A DNA stretch of 64,000 bases, taken from NCBI RefSeq assembly GCF_016862955.1, contig NZ_BONY01000052.1, positions 1 to 64,000 of the forward strand, given 5' to 3'. A model generated the notes under the pieces. The model made no database searches, was not told the origin of the DNA, and was given only the letters and a program-made list of their open reading frames with translations. Origin of the DNA: Rhizocola hellebori. GTDB lineage: Bacteria; Actinomycetota; Actinomycetes; Mycobacteriales; Micromonosporaceae. This document shows positions 44,728 to 53,281 of the stretch, in pieces (the stretch's first letter is position 1; every line of letters begins with the position of its first letter). The position numbers and the translations under genes are program-made.

Positions 44728-46302
44728 ATGCGAGCCGAAATCCTCGTGATCGGGGGAGGCCTCGGCGGTGTGGCCGCAGCGCTGGGCGCGTTGCGGGCGG
44801 GCCGGCGGGTGGTGCTCACCGAGGAGTTCGACTGGCTCGGTGGACAGCTCACGAGCCAGGCCGTTCCGCCCGACGAACACAGCTGGGTGGAACAGTTCGG
44901 GGTCACGGCGAGCTATCGCGCGTTGCGGGAGGGGATCCGCGACTACTACCGGCAGCACTATCCGCTGGTCCCGGCGGCCCGGGCGTGGCGGGAGCTGAAT
45001 CCGGGCGGCGGGCACGTGAGCCGGCTGTGTCACGAGCCGCGGGTGGCGGTGGCGGTCATCGAGGCCATGCTCGCGCCCTACCGAGGCTCGGGCAGGCTTA
45101 CCGTCCTGCAGCCGTACCGGCCGGTCGCGGCCACCACCGAGGGCGATCGCGTCACGTCGGTGACCGTCGAGCATCGCGACACCGGGCGGCGGCTGACGCT
45201 CGAAGCGCCCTACATCCTCGATGCCACCGAGACCGGGGAGTTGCTGCCGCTCACCGAAACCGAGTACGTCACCGGATTCGAGTCGCAGCATGACACCGGT
45301 GAGCCGAGCGCGCCCGACACCGCCCAGCCGATGAACATGCAAGCGGTATCGGTCTGTTTCGCCATCGACCACGTCGACGGCGATCACACCATCGATCGGC
45401 CTGCCTCCTACCGTTTCTGGCGCGACTACCAGCCGCCGTTCTGGGGCGACAAACTGCTCTCGTTCCGGTCGCCGAACCCGCGCACGCTCGGGATCAGCGA
45501 GCGCAGCTTCACCCCGAACCCCGATGACGACCCGCTTGCCGTGGTCGCTGATCAGCGAGTCAACCCCGGCGACGGGAACCTGTGGACGTTCCGGCGGATC
45601 GCCGCCCGCAAGCTGTTCACCGAAGGCGCCTACGAAAGCGACATCTGCCTCGTCAACTGGCCGATGATCGACTATTTCGAAGGACCGGTTATCGACGTGC
45701 CTGATGCGGCCATCCATCTGGCACGGGCACGTGAGCTGAGCATGTCGGTTCTCTACTGGCTGCAGACCGAGGCCGGCTTCAAGGGGCTGCGCCTGCGCGG
45801 TGACGTGACCGGCGGCGCCGACGGGCTGGCCCAAGCGCCCTACATCCGCGAGTCGCGGCGCATCAAGGCCGAGTACACCGTGGTCGAGCAGGACCTGTCG
45901 CTGGCCGTACGCGGCGACAAGGGCGCGGTCTGCTACCCCGACTCGGTCGGCGTGGGCATGTACCGCATCGACCTGCACCCCTCCACCGGCGGCGACAACT
46001 ACATCGACGTCGGGTCCTGCCCCTTCGAGATCCCGCTGGGCGCGCTGATTCCGCAACGCGTGGAGAACCTTCTCCCGGCCGGGAAGAACATCGGCACCAC
46101 CCACATCACCAACGGCTCCTATCGGCTGCACCCGGTCGAGTGGAACGTCGGTGAGGTCGCGGGCGCGCTCGCGGCCTACTGCCTGGCCAACACCACCAGC
46201 CCGCGAGCGGTCCGCAACGATCCGCAGCAGCTCGCGGCCTTCCAAACACATCTGATCCGGGATGGCGTGCAGCTGCGCTGGCCCGATATTTCCGGCTACT
46301 GA
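44728..46302 (+). CDS. FAD-dependent oxidoreductase in sugar operon
   Basis: The 524-residue flavoprotein starts with the dinucleotide-binding motif ILVIGGGLGGVAAALGALRAG and has a cofactor-domain segment (EEFDWLGGQLTSQAVPPDE) typical of the FAD_oxidored (PF12831-type) enzymes found with polysaccharide degradation. The C-terminal NITNGSYRLHPVEW-like stretch is conserved in this class. No signal peptide is seen, so it is cytoplasmic. It may oxidise a deoxy- or uronic sugar. The substrate is unknown. GAGGAAG precedes the ATG at 44728. Confidence 0.88.
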   Translation: MRAEILVIGGGLGGVAAALGALRAGRRVVLTEEFDWLGGQLTSQAVPPDEHSWVEQFGVTASYRALREGIRDYYRQHYPLVPAARAWRELNPGGGHVSRLCHEPRVAVAVIEAMLAPYRGSGRLTVLQPYRPVAATTEGDRVTSVTVEHRDTGRRLTLEAPYILDATETGELLPLTETEYVTGFESQHDTGEPSAPDTAQPMNMQAVSVCFAIDHVDGDHTIDRPASYRFWRDYQPPFWGDKLLSFRSPNPRTLGISERSFTPNPDDDPLAVVADQRVNPGDGNLWTFRRIAARKLFTEGAYESDICLVNWPMIDYFEGPVIDVPDAAIHLARARELSMSVLYWLQTEAGFKGLRLRGDVTGGADGLAQAPYIRESRRIKAEYTVVEQDLSLAVRGDKGAVCYPDSVGVGMYRIDLHPSTGGDNYIDVGSCPFEIPLGALIPQRVENLLPAGKNIGTTHITNGSYRLHPVEWNVGEVAGALAAYCLANTTSPRAVRNDPQQLAAFQTHLIRDGVQLRWPDISGY

Positions 46303-46314
46303 GTTGGAGACCCG

Positions 46315-47568
46315 ATGAAAATCCGCGCCACCGCCCTTGCCCTCGCCGGGCTCTTAGCGCTGACGGCGTGCGGCGGCAAGACCGAGGAGCCGGCCGCCGC
46401 CGGCCCGGTATCGCTGCGCATGACCGTGTGGACCTCAAACGAAGCGCACCTCAAGCTCTTCAACGAAATCGCGGCCGCCTACCGGGCCGAGCACCCGAAC
46501 GTGACCGAGATCAAGTTCGATCCGATCCCATTCGAGAGCTACACGACCACGCTCACCACGCAGATCGCCGGGGGCAACGGGCCGGATCTGGCTTGGGTGC
46601 TCGAAAACGCGGCCCCGGACTTCGTCTCCAGCGGCGCGCTGGTTCCGCTCGACGGCTATGACACGAGCGATCTGGTGCCCGCCGCGACGAAGCTTTGGCA
46701 GAAGGACGGCAAGCTCGTCGCCTACCCGTTCTCCACGTCGCCGTTTGGCGTCTTCGTCAACAACGATCTGCTCAAAGCGGCCGGGCAGCCGACCGCCGCG
46801 GAGCTTATCGCCCAAGGCAAGTGGACTTGGGACAACGTGATCGCTGCTGCGACGGCCGTGAACACGAAGAGCGGCAAAGCCGGTCTGGTGGTACGCGACT
46901 TCGACTACAAGGGATGGGACAACCTCTCCACGGTCTGGGCCGGCTGGGGCGCCGAGGCGTGGAGCGCCGACGGTAAGACTTGCGGGTTCAACAAGCCGGC
47001 CATGGTCGAGGCGATGACCTTTCTGCACCGGGCCATCTTCACCGGCAAGGCGCTGCCTGGACCTGGTACCACGGCAGACTTCTTCGCCGGAGACGCGGGC
47101 ATGACGATTACCCAGATCTCCCGCGCCTCGCTGCTCAAGGATGGCAAGTTCGGCTGGGACCTGGTGCCCCTGCCGAGCGGGCCGAAGGGCAACTATGCGG
47201 TCATCGGGCAGGCCGGGCTCGGCGCGCTGAAGAAGGGCCGCAATGCCAAGGCGGCAGCCGAATTCCTCACCTACTTCACCAACGCGGCCAACTCCGCCAA
47301 GCTCGCGGCCTACTTCCCGCCGCCGCGCAAGTCTCAGCTCAACGCCGAGACGCTGGCCAAGACCAACCCGCTGCTCAAGCCGGATCAGCTGCAGAAGGTC
47401 GTGGTCGACGGGATATCCACCGGCGTGGTCAAGCCGAGCCACAGCGGTCAGGCCGAGATAGCTCAAGCTGTTCGGGCCGCGCTCGACCCGCTGTGGAAGG
47501 CCGACGCGAACGTGACCGCGGTGCTGGACGGGGTCTGCTCGAGCATCAACCCGCTCTTGGCCAAATGA
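46315..47568 (+). CDS. Sugar ABC transporter solute-binding lipoprotein (family 1)
   Basis: The 417-residue lipoprotein has lipobox LTAC and a type II binding fold (SLRMTVWTSNEAHLKLFNEIAAAY). It binds an oligosaccharide outside the membrane. Its TGA overlaps the following permease ATG (ATGA). As part of the LacI operon it feeds the two permeases. An MsmK-type ATPase is not encoded here and must be shared from elsewhere. Confidence 0.92.
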   Translation: MKIRATALALAGLLALTACGGKTEEPAAAGPVSLRMTVWTSNEAHLKLFNEIAAAYRAEHPNVTEIKFDPIPFESYTTTLTTQIAGGNGPDLAWVLENAAPDFVSSGALVPLDGYDTSDLVPAATKLWQKDGKLVAYPFSTSPFGVFVNNDLLKAAGQPTAAELIAQGKWTWDNVIAAATAVNTKSGKAGLVVRDFDYKGWDNLSTVWAGWGAEAWSADGKTCGFNKPAMVEAMTFLHRAIFTGKALPGPGTTADFFAGDAGMTITQISRASLLKDGKFGWDLVPLPSGPKGNYAVIGQAGLGALKKGRNAKAAAEFLTYFTNAANSAKLAAYFPPPRKSQLNAETLAKTNPLLKPDQLQKVVVDGISTGVVKPSHSGQAEIAQAVRAALDPLWKADANVTAVLDGVCSSINPLLAK

Positions 47569-48461
47569 CGAAGAAGCCGTTCTGGACGGGACGCCGGCGG
47601 GACCATCTCGCCGGCTACCTGTTCGTCGCTCCGCAGCTGCTCGGCTCGATAGTTTTCGTCTTCGTGCCGCTGGGGCTGGTCTTCTGGTACAGCCTGCACG
47701 AGTGGAACGTGCTGGCGGACACGTTCGACTTCGTTGGCGCGCAAAACTATCAGGCGCTGGCCGACGACCCGAAGCTGCCGGGTGTGCTTGCCGCGACCGG
47801 CCTGTTCTCGGTCGGGCTGGTCGCGCTCAACCTCAGTCTGGCCCTGCTCCTGGCGGTGCTCCTCAATCAGCGCTTGCGTGGCACCATTTTCTTCCGCACC
47901 GTGTTCTTCTCGCCGGTCGTCGTCAGCCTGGTCGCGTGGACGATTGTGTGGGGATTCCTGTTGCAGGACAACGGCGGCATCAACGGGATGCTCGGCGCGA
48001 TCGGCGTTGACGGGCCGAACTGGCTGCGCGGGGAGACCACGGCGATGGTTTCCGTGGTGGTTGTCCAGGTCGTGAAGAACGTCGGCCTGAACATGGTGTT
48101 GTTTCTGGCCGCGCTGCAAGGGGTACCCGCCAATCTCTATGAGGCGGCAAAGGTCGACGGCGCCGGTCGATGGCGGCAGTTCCGCACCATCACCGTGCCT
48201 CTGATCAGCCCGACAATCCTGCTCACGATGATTATCACCGTGGTGGGGTCGCTTCAGATCTTCGCGCAGATCGCGGTGCTGACCCAGGGCGGGCCGGGCA
48301 CCTCCACCACCGTGCTGGTCTACTACCTTTACCAGCAGGCCTTCCAGTTCCACCATTTTGGTTACGGGGCAACACTTTCCGTGCTGCTCTTCGCGATCGT
48401 GCTCGTGCTGACGGTGGTGCAGTGGCAGCTGCGCAAGAAGTGGGTGTTCCATGAGTCTTAG
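47565..48461 (+). CDS. Sugar ABC transporter permease (MalF/UgpA type)
   Basis: The 298-residue permease has six hydrophobic helices and the EAA loop YEAAKVDGAGRWRQFRTITVP that docks the ATPase. It is one of two membrane subunits of the importer. It starts in the binding protein stop (ATGA) and overlaps the next gene by 11 nt. Confidence 0.93.
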   Translation: MTKKPFWTGRRRDHLAGYLFVAPQLLGSIVFVFVPLGLVFWYSLHEWNVLADTFDFVGAQNYQALADDPKLPGVLAATGLFSVGLVALNLSLALLLAVLLNQRLRGTIFFRTVFFSPVVVSLVAWTIVWGFLLQDNGGINGMLGAIGVDGPNWLRGETTAMVSVVVVQVVKNVGLNMVLFLAALQGVPANLYEAAKVDGAGRWRQFRTITVPLISPTILLTMIITVVGSLQIFAQIAVLTQGGPGTSTTVLVYYLYQQAFQFHHFGYGATLSVLLFAIVLVLTVVQWQLRKKWVFHES

Positions 48462-49281
48462 AGCCAAGACCGCGGTCTATGGATTGCTCTGCGTGCTGGC
48501 GCTGCCTTTCCTCTTCCCGACCTGGTGGATGGTCACCTCGTCGGTGAAGCCGCTGAGCGAGGTCTTCGCCTTCCCGCCCACGCTGTTTCCGAGCTCGGTC
48601 AGCTTCCAGGCCTACCGCGACGTGTTCACCTTGCAACCCTTCGCGCAGCAGTACTTCAACAGCATGTACATCGCGCTGGCGGTGACCGTGGGCACGCTCG
48701 CGGTGTCTTCCCTGGCCGGTTACGCCTTCGCCCGGATCAGGTTTCCCGGTGCGAACGTGTTGTTTCTGGTCATCCTGACCGGATTGCTCATCCCGAGCGA
48801 GGTGACGATCGTGCCGCTGTTCCAGATGTTCCACTCGTGGGGCATGATTGACACCCATTGGCCCCTTATCTTGGTACCAATCCTAGGCGCGCCAAGCGTT
48901 CTGGCCACCTTCATCATGCGCCAGTTCTTCCTCGCCCTGCCGGGCGAGCTGGAGGAGGCGGCCCGCATGGACGGCCTGGGCCGTTTCGCCATCTTCAGCC
49001 GGATAGCGCTCCCGCTGGCCCGGCCCGCCCTGGGCGCGGTAGCCATCTTCACGTTCCTGCACAGCTGGAACCTTTATCTGGAGCCGATCGTCTTCCTGTC
49101 GACCGCCGAGAAGTTCACGCTGCCGCAGGCCCTGACCCAGTTCGTCGACGCGTATGGTGGCCCGATGTGGAATGTTCAGCTGTCGGCGGCCTCGCTGACC
49201 GCCATCCCGGTGCTCGTCATTTTCGTCATAGCGCAACGCCAGTTCATCGAGGGCCTCGCACACACCGGGCTGAAGGGCTGA
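48451..49281 (+). CDS. Sugar ABC transporter permease (MalG/UgpE type)
   Basis: The 276-residue second permease has six hydrophobic helices and the EAA loop LEEAARMDGLGRFAIFSRIALP. It pairs with the MalF-type subunit. It is followed after 3 nt by the esterase gene. Confidence 0.93.
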   Translation: MSLRAKTAVYGLLCVLALPFLFPTWWMVTSSVKPLSEVFAFPPTLFPSSVSFQAYRDVFTLQPFAQQYFNSMYIALAVTVGTLAVSSLAGYAFARIRFPGANVLFLVILTGLLIPSEVTIVPLFQMFHSWGMIDTHWPLILVPILGAPSVLATFIMRQFFLALPGELEEAARMDGLGRFAIFSRIALPLARPALGAVAIFTFLHSWNLYLEPIVFLSTAEKFTLPQALTQFVDAYGGPMWNVQLSAASLTAIPVLVIFVIAQRQFIEGLAHTGLKG

Positions 49282-49284
49282 GCC

Positions 49285-50232
49285 GTGCCGATTAGCGAAA
49301 CCGATCCGGCTTCCTACGTCACGGCCGCGCGGGCGCCGGAGGACTTCGACAGCTTCTGGGCCTCGACCCTGAGTTTTGACGAGCCCCTCGATGCGCGCTT
49401 TGAGCCGGTGTGGGCGAGGGCCATCACCGTCCACGACGTCACCTTCAACGGGTTCGGCGGGCAGCCGGTCAAGGCGTGGCTTGCGGTGCCGACCGGCACC
49501 ACGACCCGGTTGCCGTGCGTGGTGGAGTTCCCGGGATACGGCGGTGGTAGGGGGTTGCCGCATCAGTGTTTGCTCTATGCGGCCGCGGGTTATGCCCACC
49601 TGTTCATGGATGTGCGCGGGCAGGGCAGCGGCTGGCGGGCCGGGGACACGCCAGATGCCAACGCCGGCGACCCGCAACATCCCGGGTTCATGACGCGCGG
49701 CGTGCTCGACCCGTCGACCTACTACTACCGGCGGGTCATCGCCGACGCGGTGCGAGCCGTACAGGCGGCCCGGGTCCATCCGCTGGTCGACCCGACCCGG
49801 GTGGCGGTGACCGGCATCAGCCAGGGCGGCGGGCTCACCCTGGCGGTGGCCGGGTTGGTGCCCGATCTGGTCGCCGCCGCGCCCGATGTGCCGTTCCTGT
49901 GCGACTTCCGGCGCGGCTGCGACGTCGCACCGGCGGGCCCGTACCCGGAACTGGTCCGCTATCTGGCGATCCACCGCGATCGCGCGGAGCGGGTTTTCGA
50001 CACGCTCGCCTATTTCGACGGCGTCCACTTCGCGGCGCGGGCCACCAGCCCGGCCCTGTTCAGCATCGCCCTGATGGACGAGAGCTGCCCGCCCTCCACC
50101 GGCTACGCCGCCTACCACGCCTACGCCGGGCCTCGTGAACTGAGTGTGTATCCGTTCAACGGGCACGAAGGAGGCGAAGCCACCCATGACGCGGTCAGGC
50201 TTCGCTTCCTCGACGACGCCTTCAGCCGGTGA
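49285..50232 (+). CDS. Acetyl-xylan esterase family (CE7) enzyme
   Basis: The 315-residue alpha/beta hydrolase has nucleophile Ser179 in GISQGG, Asp265 in LMDESCPPS and His294 in FNGHEGG, the CE7 triad. CE7 enzymes deacetylate xylo-oligosaccharides or cephalosporin C, usually in the cytoplasm. There is no signal peptide. Its place at the end of the sugar importer operon suggests it removes acetyl groups from imported oligosaccharides. It overlaps the convergent membrane protein gene by 11 nt. GTG start at 49285. Confidence 0.92.
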   Translation: MPISETDPASYVTAARAPEDFDSFWASTLSFDEPLDARFEPVWARAITVHDVTFNGFGGQPVKAWLAVPTGTTTRLPCVVEFPGYGGGRGLPHQCLLYAAAGYAHLFMDVRGQGSGWRAGDTPDANAGDPQHPGFMTRGVLDPSTYYYRRVIADAVRAVQAARVHPLVDPTRVAVTGISQGGGLTLAVAGLVPDLVAAAPDVPFLCDFRRGCDVAPAGPYPELVRYLAIHRDRAERVFDTLAYFDGVHFAARATSPALFSIALMDESCPPSTGYAAYHAYAGPRELSVYPFNGHEGGEATHDAVRLRFLDDAFSR

Positions 50233-50821
50233 CACCGACCTCATTCGCCGGGACCGCGGTCAGGTAGATCGCGGTCACGCTCGGCGGGAGAATCCCGAGG
50301 TTGCCGCGCTTGGCGAGGTTGAAGTATCCGCGAACGACGATGCTGCCCGCGCCGAACTCGCCGTTGTCGATCTGAGCGTCCGCGACCCTGTCGGCGAAGA
50401 AGTACAGGATTACCGAGCCGTCGCACGCGGATTCGCGGTCGGGCTCGCAGCTGGGATCGTCGTTGAGGTCCAGCACCGTCACCGCCTGCTCCAGCGGATC
50501 GGCCTGCTGCACACAGGCCATCGGCTGGTCATCGTGGTAGACGCACTTCAGATCGAGCTTGACGAGCTGGCCGTCGTGCTCGTCTGCGAAGTCCAGGAAG
50601 CCGCGCATGCCGGCGGCCGTGTCCACGGCGCCGGTGAAAACGGCCGGGCCCTTGTCGCGGTTGACAAATTCGTATATCGCTATCGCACCGGAGATCACGC
50701 CGACGATGGTCGCGATCGCGGTGACCAGCTTTGTCCATCGCCTCGGGGTGGAGGCGTTACCCGGCGCGACTACCTGATCAGGATGCACCAGGCCATCTTT
50801 GGCCCTGAGCCCGCTGCGCAC
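50222..50821 (-). CDS. Hypothetical single-pass membrane protein
   Basis: The 199-residue protein has one membrane helix (KLVTAIATIVGVISGAIAIYEF) near residue 40 and an extracellular region of about 140 residues with cysteines (LKCVYHDDQPMACVQQ and SCEPDRESAC) that could form disulfides. The first GTG is taken as the start, but later codons are possible. The GNAT gene ends 15 nt upstream in the minus direction. Function unknown. Confidence 0.6.
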   Translation of the reverse strand: MRSGLRAKDGLVHPDQVVAPGNASTPRRWTKLVTAIATIVGVISGAIAIYEFVNRDKGPAVFTGAVDTAAGMRGFLDFADEHDGQLVKLDLKCVYHDDQPMACVQQADPLEQAVTVLDLNDDPSCEPDRESACDGSVILYFFADRVADAQIDNGEFGAGSIVVRGYFNLAKRGNLGILPPSVTAIYLTAVPANEVGVTG

Positions 50822-50836
50822 ATCGCCACGGCGGGC

Positions 50837-51541
50837 TCAACGGTCAAACCGGATAGCTGTCCGAAGCAGCCGATCGCGGTAACCCATATGACGGAAAGCT
50901 GCTTTCGCCCGCGCGTTGTGGTCCATCACCCCGAGCAGGCAGATGTCGAACTCCCGCAGCAGAAGGCGGGTGATCGCCGTGGTCACCGCCGCCCCGAAAC
51001 CACGGCCCTGGTATCCGGGAGCGACCGCGATCGCCGCCAGATAGCCCACGTCATGGCGGCTTCGCTCGGCCCCGACGGCGACCAGCCGGTCGCTGGCGAA
51101 GATCCCGTACCAGTTCCGGATGCGGCTGTCACCTGGCCGATTCCCGGTGTACGGCAGCGCCTCGTCGAGGAGTTCGTTGATGGCGCTGTGATGCGGTGCC
51201 CCCAGCGGGACGATCTCGCTTTCCAGATCCCGGGCCGGTGCCGGCTCGGTGGTCCACCGGATTTCCCAATCGTCGCGCCTTGCCGACGGGAAGAGCCTCG
51301 CCGCCTCATCCGCGCTCTGGCGGGGCAGGTCGAGAAAGGTCAACCCGGTCAGCCCGGCACCGATGGCGGCGGCGAGCAGCGGGTCGCCGAGGCTGTTCGC
51401 GATGGTCCCGGTTGTCCACACCACGGTGCCGTTGTCCTGGTAGCCCACCACGTCGTGGCCGGGACCCGGGCTGAACCTGGCCAGAAAATGATGACCGGTC
51501 GCGGCAAGCAGTGCCTCGCGACCGGTCCAGGAAGGGTTCAT
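50837..51541 (-). CDS. GNAT-family N-acetyltransferase
   Basis: The 234-residue enzyme carries the acetyl-CoA-binding pattern VAPGYQGRGFGAAVTTAI and a preceding YLAAIAV strand. The N-terminal 120 residues form an extra domain containing GYQDNGTVVWTTG and a WxxRW segment. It probably acetylates an amino group on a small molecule or peptide. The substrate is unknown. Start at 51541 lies 5 nt after the Rieske gene's end. Confidence 0.88.
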   Translation of the reverse strand: MNPSWTGREALLAATGHHFLARFSPGPGHDVVGYQDNGTVVWTTGTIANSLGDPLLAAAIGAGLTGLTFLDLPRQSADEAARLFPSARRDDWEIRWTTEPAPARDLESEIVPLGAPHHSAINELLDEALPYTGNRPGDSRIRNWYGIFASDRLVAVGAERSRHDVGYLAAIAVAPGYQGRGFGAAVTTAITRLLLREFDICLLGVMDHNARAKAAFRHMGYRDRLLRTAIRFDR

Positions 51542-51546
51542 ACGGA

Positions 51547-52002
51547 TCAGGCTAGTTTGATGGCTCCATCCACGACGGTGACCGCGACCGCGGGCAGCGC
51601 CCGCTTGGCCGGCCCGGCCGCCACAGAACCATCGGCAACTTTGAATGCACTGCCGTGGCAGGGGCAGTTGATCGTTCCGCCGGACACGCCCTCGACCGTG
51701 CAGCCCTGATGGGTGCAGACCGCCGAAAACGCTTTGATCACGCCCGCGCTGGGCTGGGTCAGCACCACCTTGCGATCCGCGAAGACCTTGCCACCGCCGA
51801 CCGGGATATCGGCGACCTTGGCCAAGGCGGGCGCCCCGGCCGGTGGGGCGGCGGCGGGCCCGGACGATCCCGGCGCATTGGCCTGCGCCGGAGGCTGCTG
51901 CTGGGCGGGCTCGGCCACCTGCTCGTCGCCGTAAGCCTGGCAGCCCGCGAGCAGCGCGGCCGCCGCACAGCCGCCGGTCAGGATCACCCGTCGAGACGTC
52001 AT
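51547..52002 (-). CDS. Exported Rieske [2Fe-2S] lipoprotein
   Basis: The 151-residue protein has an RR-type signal peptide with lipobox LLAGC (Cys21), a Pro/Ala-rich linker and a Rieske domain. Cluster ligands are Cys96, His98, Cys113 and His116 (CTHQGC and CPCHGS), with Cys101 and Cys115 as the disulfide pair. It would hold a high-potential cluster outside the membrane. It is downstream of the DUF6529 gene with a 47-nt gap, so electron transfer between them is plausible. Confidence 0.9.
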   Translation of the reverse strand: MTSRRVILTGGCAAAALLAGCQAYGDEQVAEPAQQQPPAQANAPGSSGPAAAPPAGAPALAKVADIPVGGGKVFADRKVVLTQPSAGVIKAFSAVCTHQGCTVEGVSGGTINCPCHGSAFKVADGSVAAGPAKRALPAVAVTVVDGAIKLA

Positions 52003-52049
52003 GCCGTGGCCTCCAGACGTTCCGCAAGATCGATCATCGGTTGTGCCTC

Positions 52050-52583
52050 CTAGAACTTGACGCCGAAAGTGGTGAAGAACCAGTAGGAAGAGGTCAGCCA
52101 GAGGCCGATCAGGGCGGTGAACACCAACCCGCCCAACACCGGCAGCACCCATCCGGCCAGGCCCTGCTTGGGCAGCGCGAGCATCTTCAGCGTGAACGCG
52201 CCGAAGAAGAAACAGCCCAGCAGCGAGTGGATGAGAGTTCGCGAGTCGAAGCTGGAAAAGCCAAGCGCGTAAAGGCAGTGCACCGCCACCGGTACCGCGA
52301 AGAGGAACGCGATGCGTCCTGACCAGCGGTGTAGAGTACCGGCCCAGGCGGGCGGGTTAGGCCCGAGCTTGCCATACATGGCCAGGGCCGAGGCCAGCTG
52401 CACCAGGGCGAACAGGGCTGCGCCGCTGGCCAGCCACACCTTGACGGTTTGCGGCGAGGAGAACCCGGCCACGTTGACGGCGACCCCTGTCCCGGTGTGC
52501 AGGTTGGCGTAGACCCCGAGGGCCACCGTTACAGCCGCCCCGGCGAGCAGCGGAATCGAGAGAAGTTTGAGGTTGCTCGTCAT
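52050..52583 (-). CDS. DUF6529 membrane protein, candidate heme-binding electron carrier
   Basis: The 177-residue membrane protein has about five hydrophobic helices. Histidines in helix ends (TLHRWSGR, VAVHCLYALG and LIHSLLGC) are placed as in cytochrome b561-like folds, so heme binding is possible. This is inference. It starts four bases inside the preceding gene's stop (ATGA) and is followed by the exported Rieske protein. Confidence 0.75.
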   Translation of the reverse strand: MTSNLKLLSIPLLAGAAVTVALGVYANLHTGTGVAVNVAGFSSPQTVKVWLASGAALFALVQLASALAMYGKLGPNPPAWAGTLHRWSGRIAFLFAVPVAVHCLYALGFSSFDSRTLIHSLLGCFFFGAFTLKMLALPKQGLAGWVLPVLGGLVFTALIGLWLTSSYWFFTTFGVKF

Positions 52584-53212
52584 GTCGGGTCCTGGGGGTT
52601 GATGGGCCGCGCCGCGGTCACGTCCAGGCGCGGGGCGGGTTCGGGTTCCTTGCCGTCGGGCGTGCACACGCCCACCTGGGTGCCGTCGGCCAGGACGATC
52701 CATCCACAAACGACATTGGCGGAGTTGACGAACTGGGCTGCGCGGTAAAGCCCACCGGGCGGTTGTGCGGTCGGGGCGGTGAAGGTCCAGGACTTGCCCG
52801 AGGCGACGATCTTCCCGGTGGCTTTGCCGCCGCCGAAGGTTCCGGTCAGCGTGGCGCCGTTCTTGCCGGTCAGCGAGAGCTTTCCCGCCGCGGCGGTGCC
52901 CTGCAGCCAGGCCTCGATCTTCTTGCCGTCGCACAGATAGGCGACGGCCACGCCATCTTTGACGGCGATCGCGATGGTCGCCGCGCCGCCATCGACCACC
53001 CCGGCCCAGGTGGCGTTGACCTTGGCGGGTGCCTGCGTGGGAGGTGGCGTCGGGGACAGGGTGGGGGCCGGTGCTGCGGTGCTCGCGGGCAGCTCATTTG
53101 CGGCCGTTACCTTGTCGTCGGCCGGTTTGTTGGCCGCGATCGCGCTCATCACCAGCAGCACCGCTGCTACGGCCAATCCGGCCAGCAGCGTTAGGACAGG
53201 GGTGCGCTTCAT
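52580..53212 (-). CDS. Secreted or anchored hypothetical protein
   Basis: The 210-residue protein has one N-terminal hydrophobic helix (LLAGLAVAAVLLVMSAIAA), a Pro/Thr linker and a beta-rich domain with WAGVVDGGAATIAIAVKDG, YLCDGKK, LTGKNGATLTGTFGG and NVVCGWIVLADGTQVGV. It is the first gene of the DUF6529-Rieske set, coupled to DUF6529 by ATGA. Function unknown. Two cysteines could form a disulfide. Confidence 0.82.
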   Translation of the reverse strand: MKRTPVLTLLAGLAVAAVLLVMSAIAANKPADDKVTAANELPASTAAPAPTLSPTPPPTQAPAKVNATWAGVVDGGAATIAIAVKDGVAVAYLCDGKKIEAWLQGTAAAGKLSLTGKNGATLTGTFGGGKATGKIVASGKSWTFTAPTAQPPGGLYRAAQFVNSANVVCGWIVLADGTQVGVCTPDGKEPEPAPRLDVTAARPINPQDPT

Positions 53213-53269
53213 GTCTGTAATGGAAGGTCTGATCTCTTACGAAGTCTGCGTAGAAATCCACAGAGCGCG

Positions 53270-53275
53270 TATGGT
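53270..53275 (+). promoter_or_regulatory. -10 element for the cyclase gene (leaderless)
   Basis: TATGGT ends six bases before the GTG start, with no ribosome binding site, which suggests a leaderless mRNA. Confidence 0.4.
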
Positions 53276-53281
53276 TTCGGC

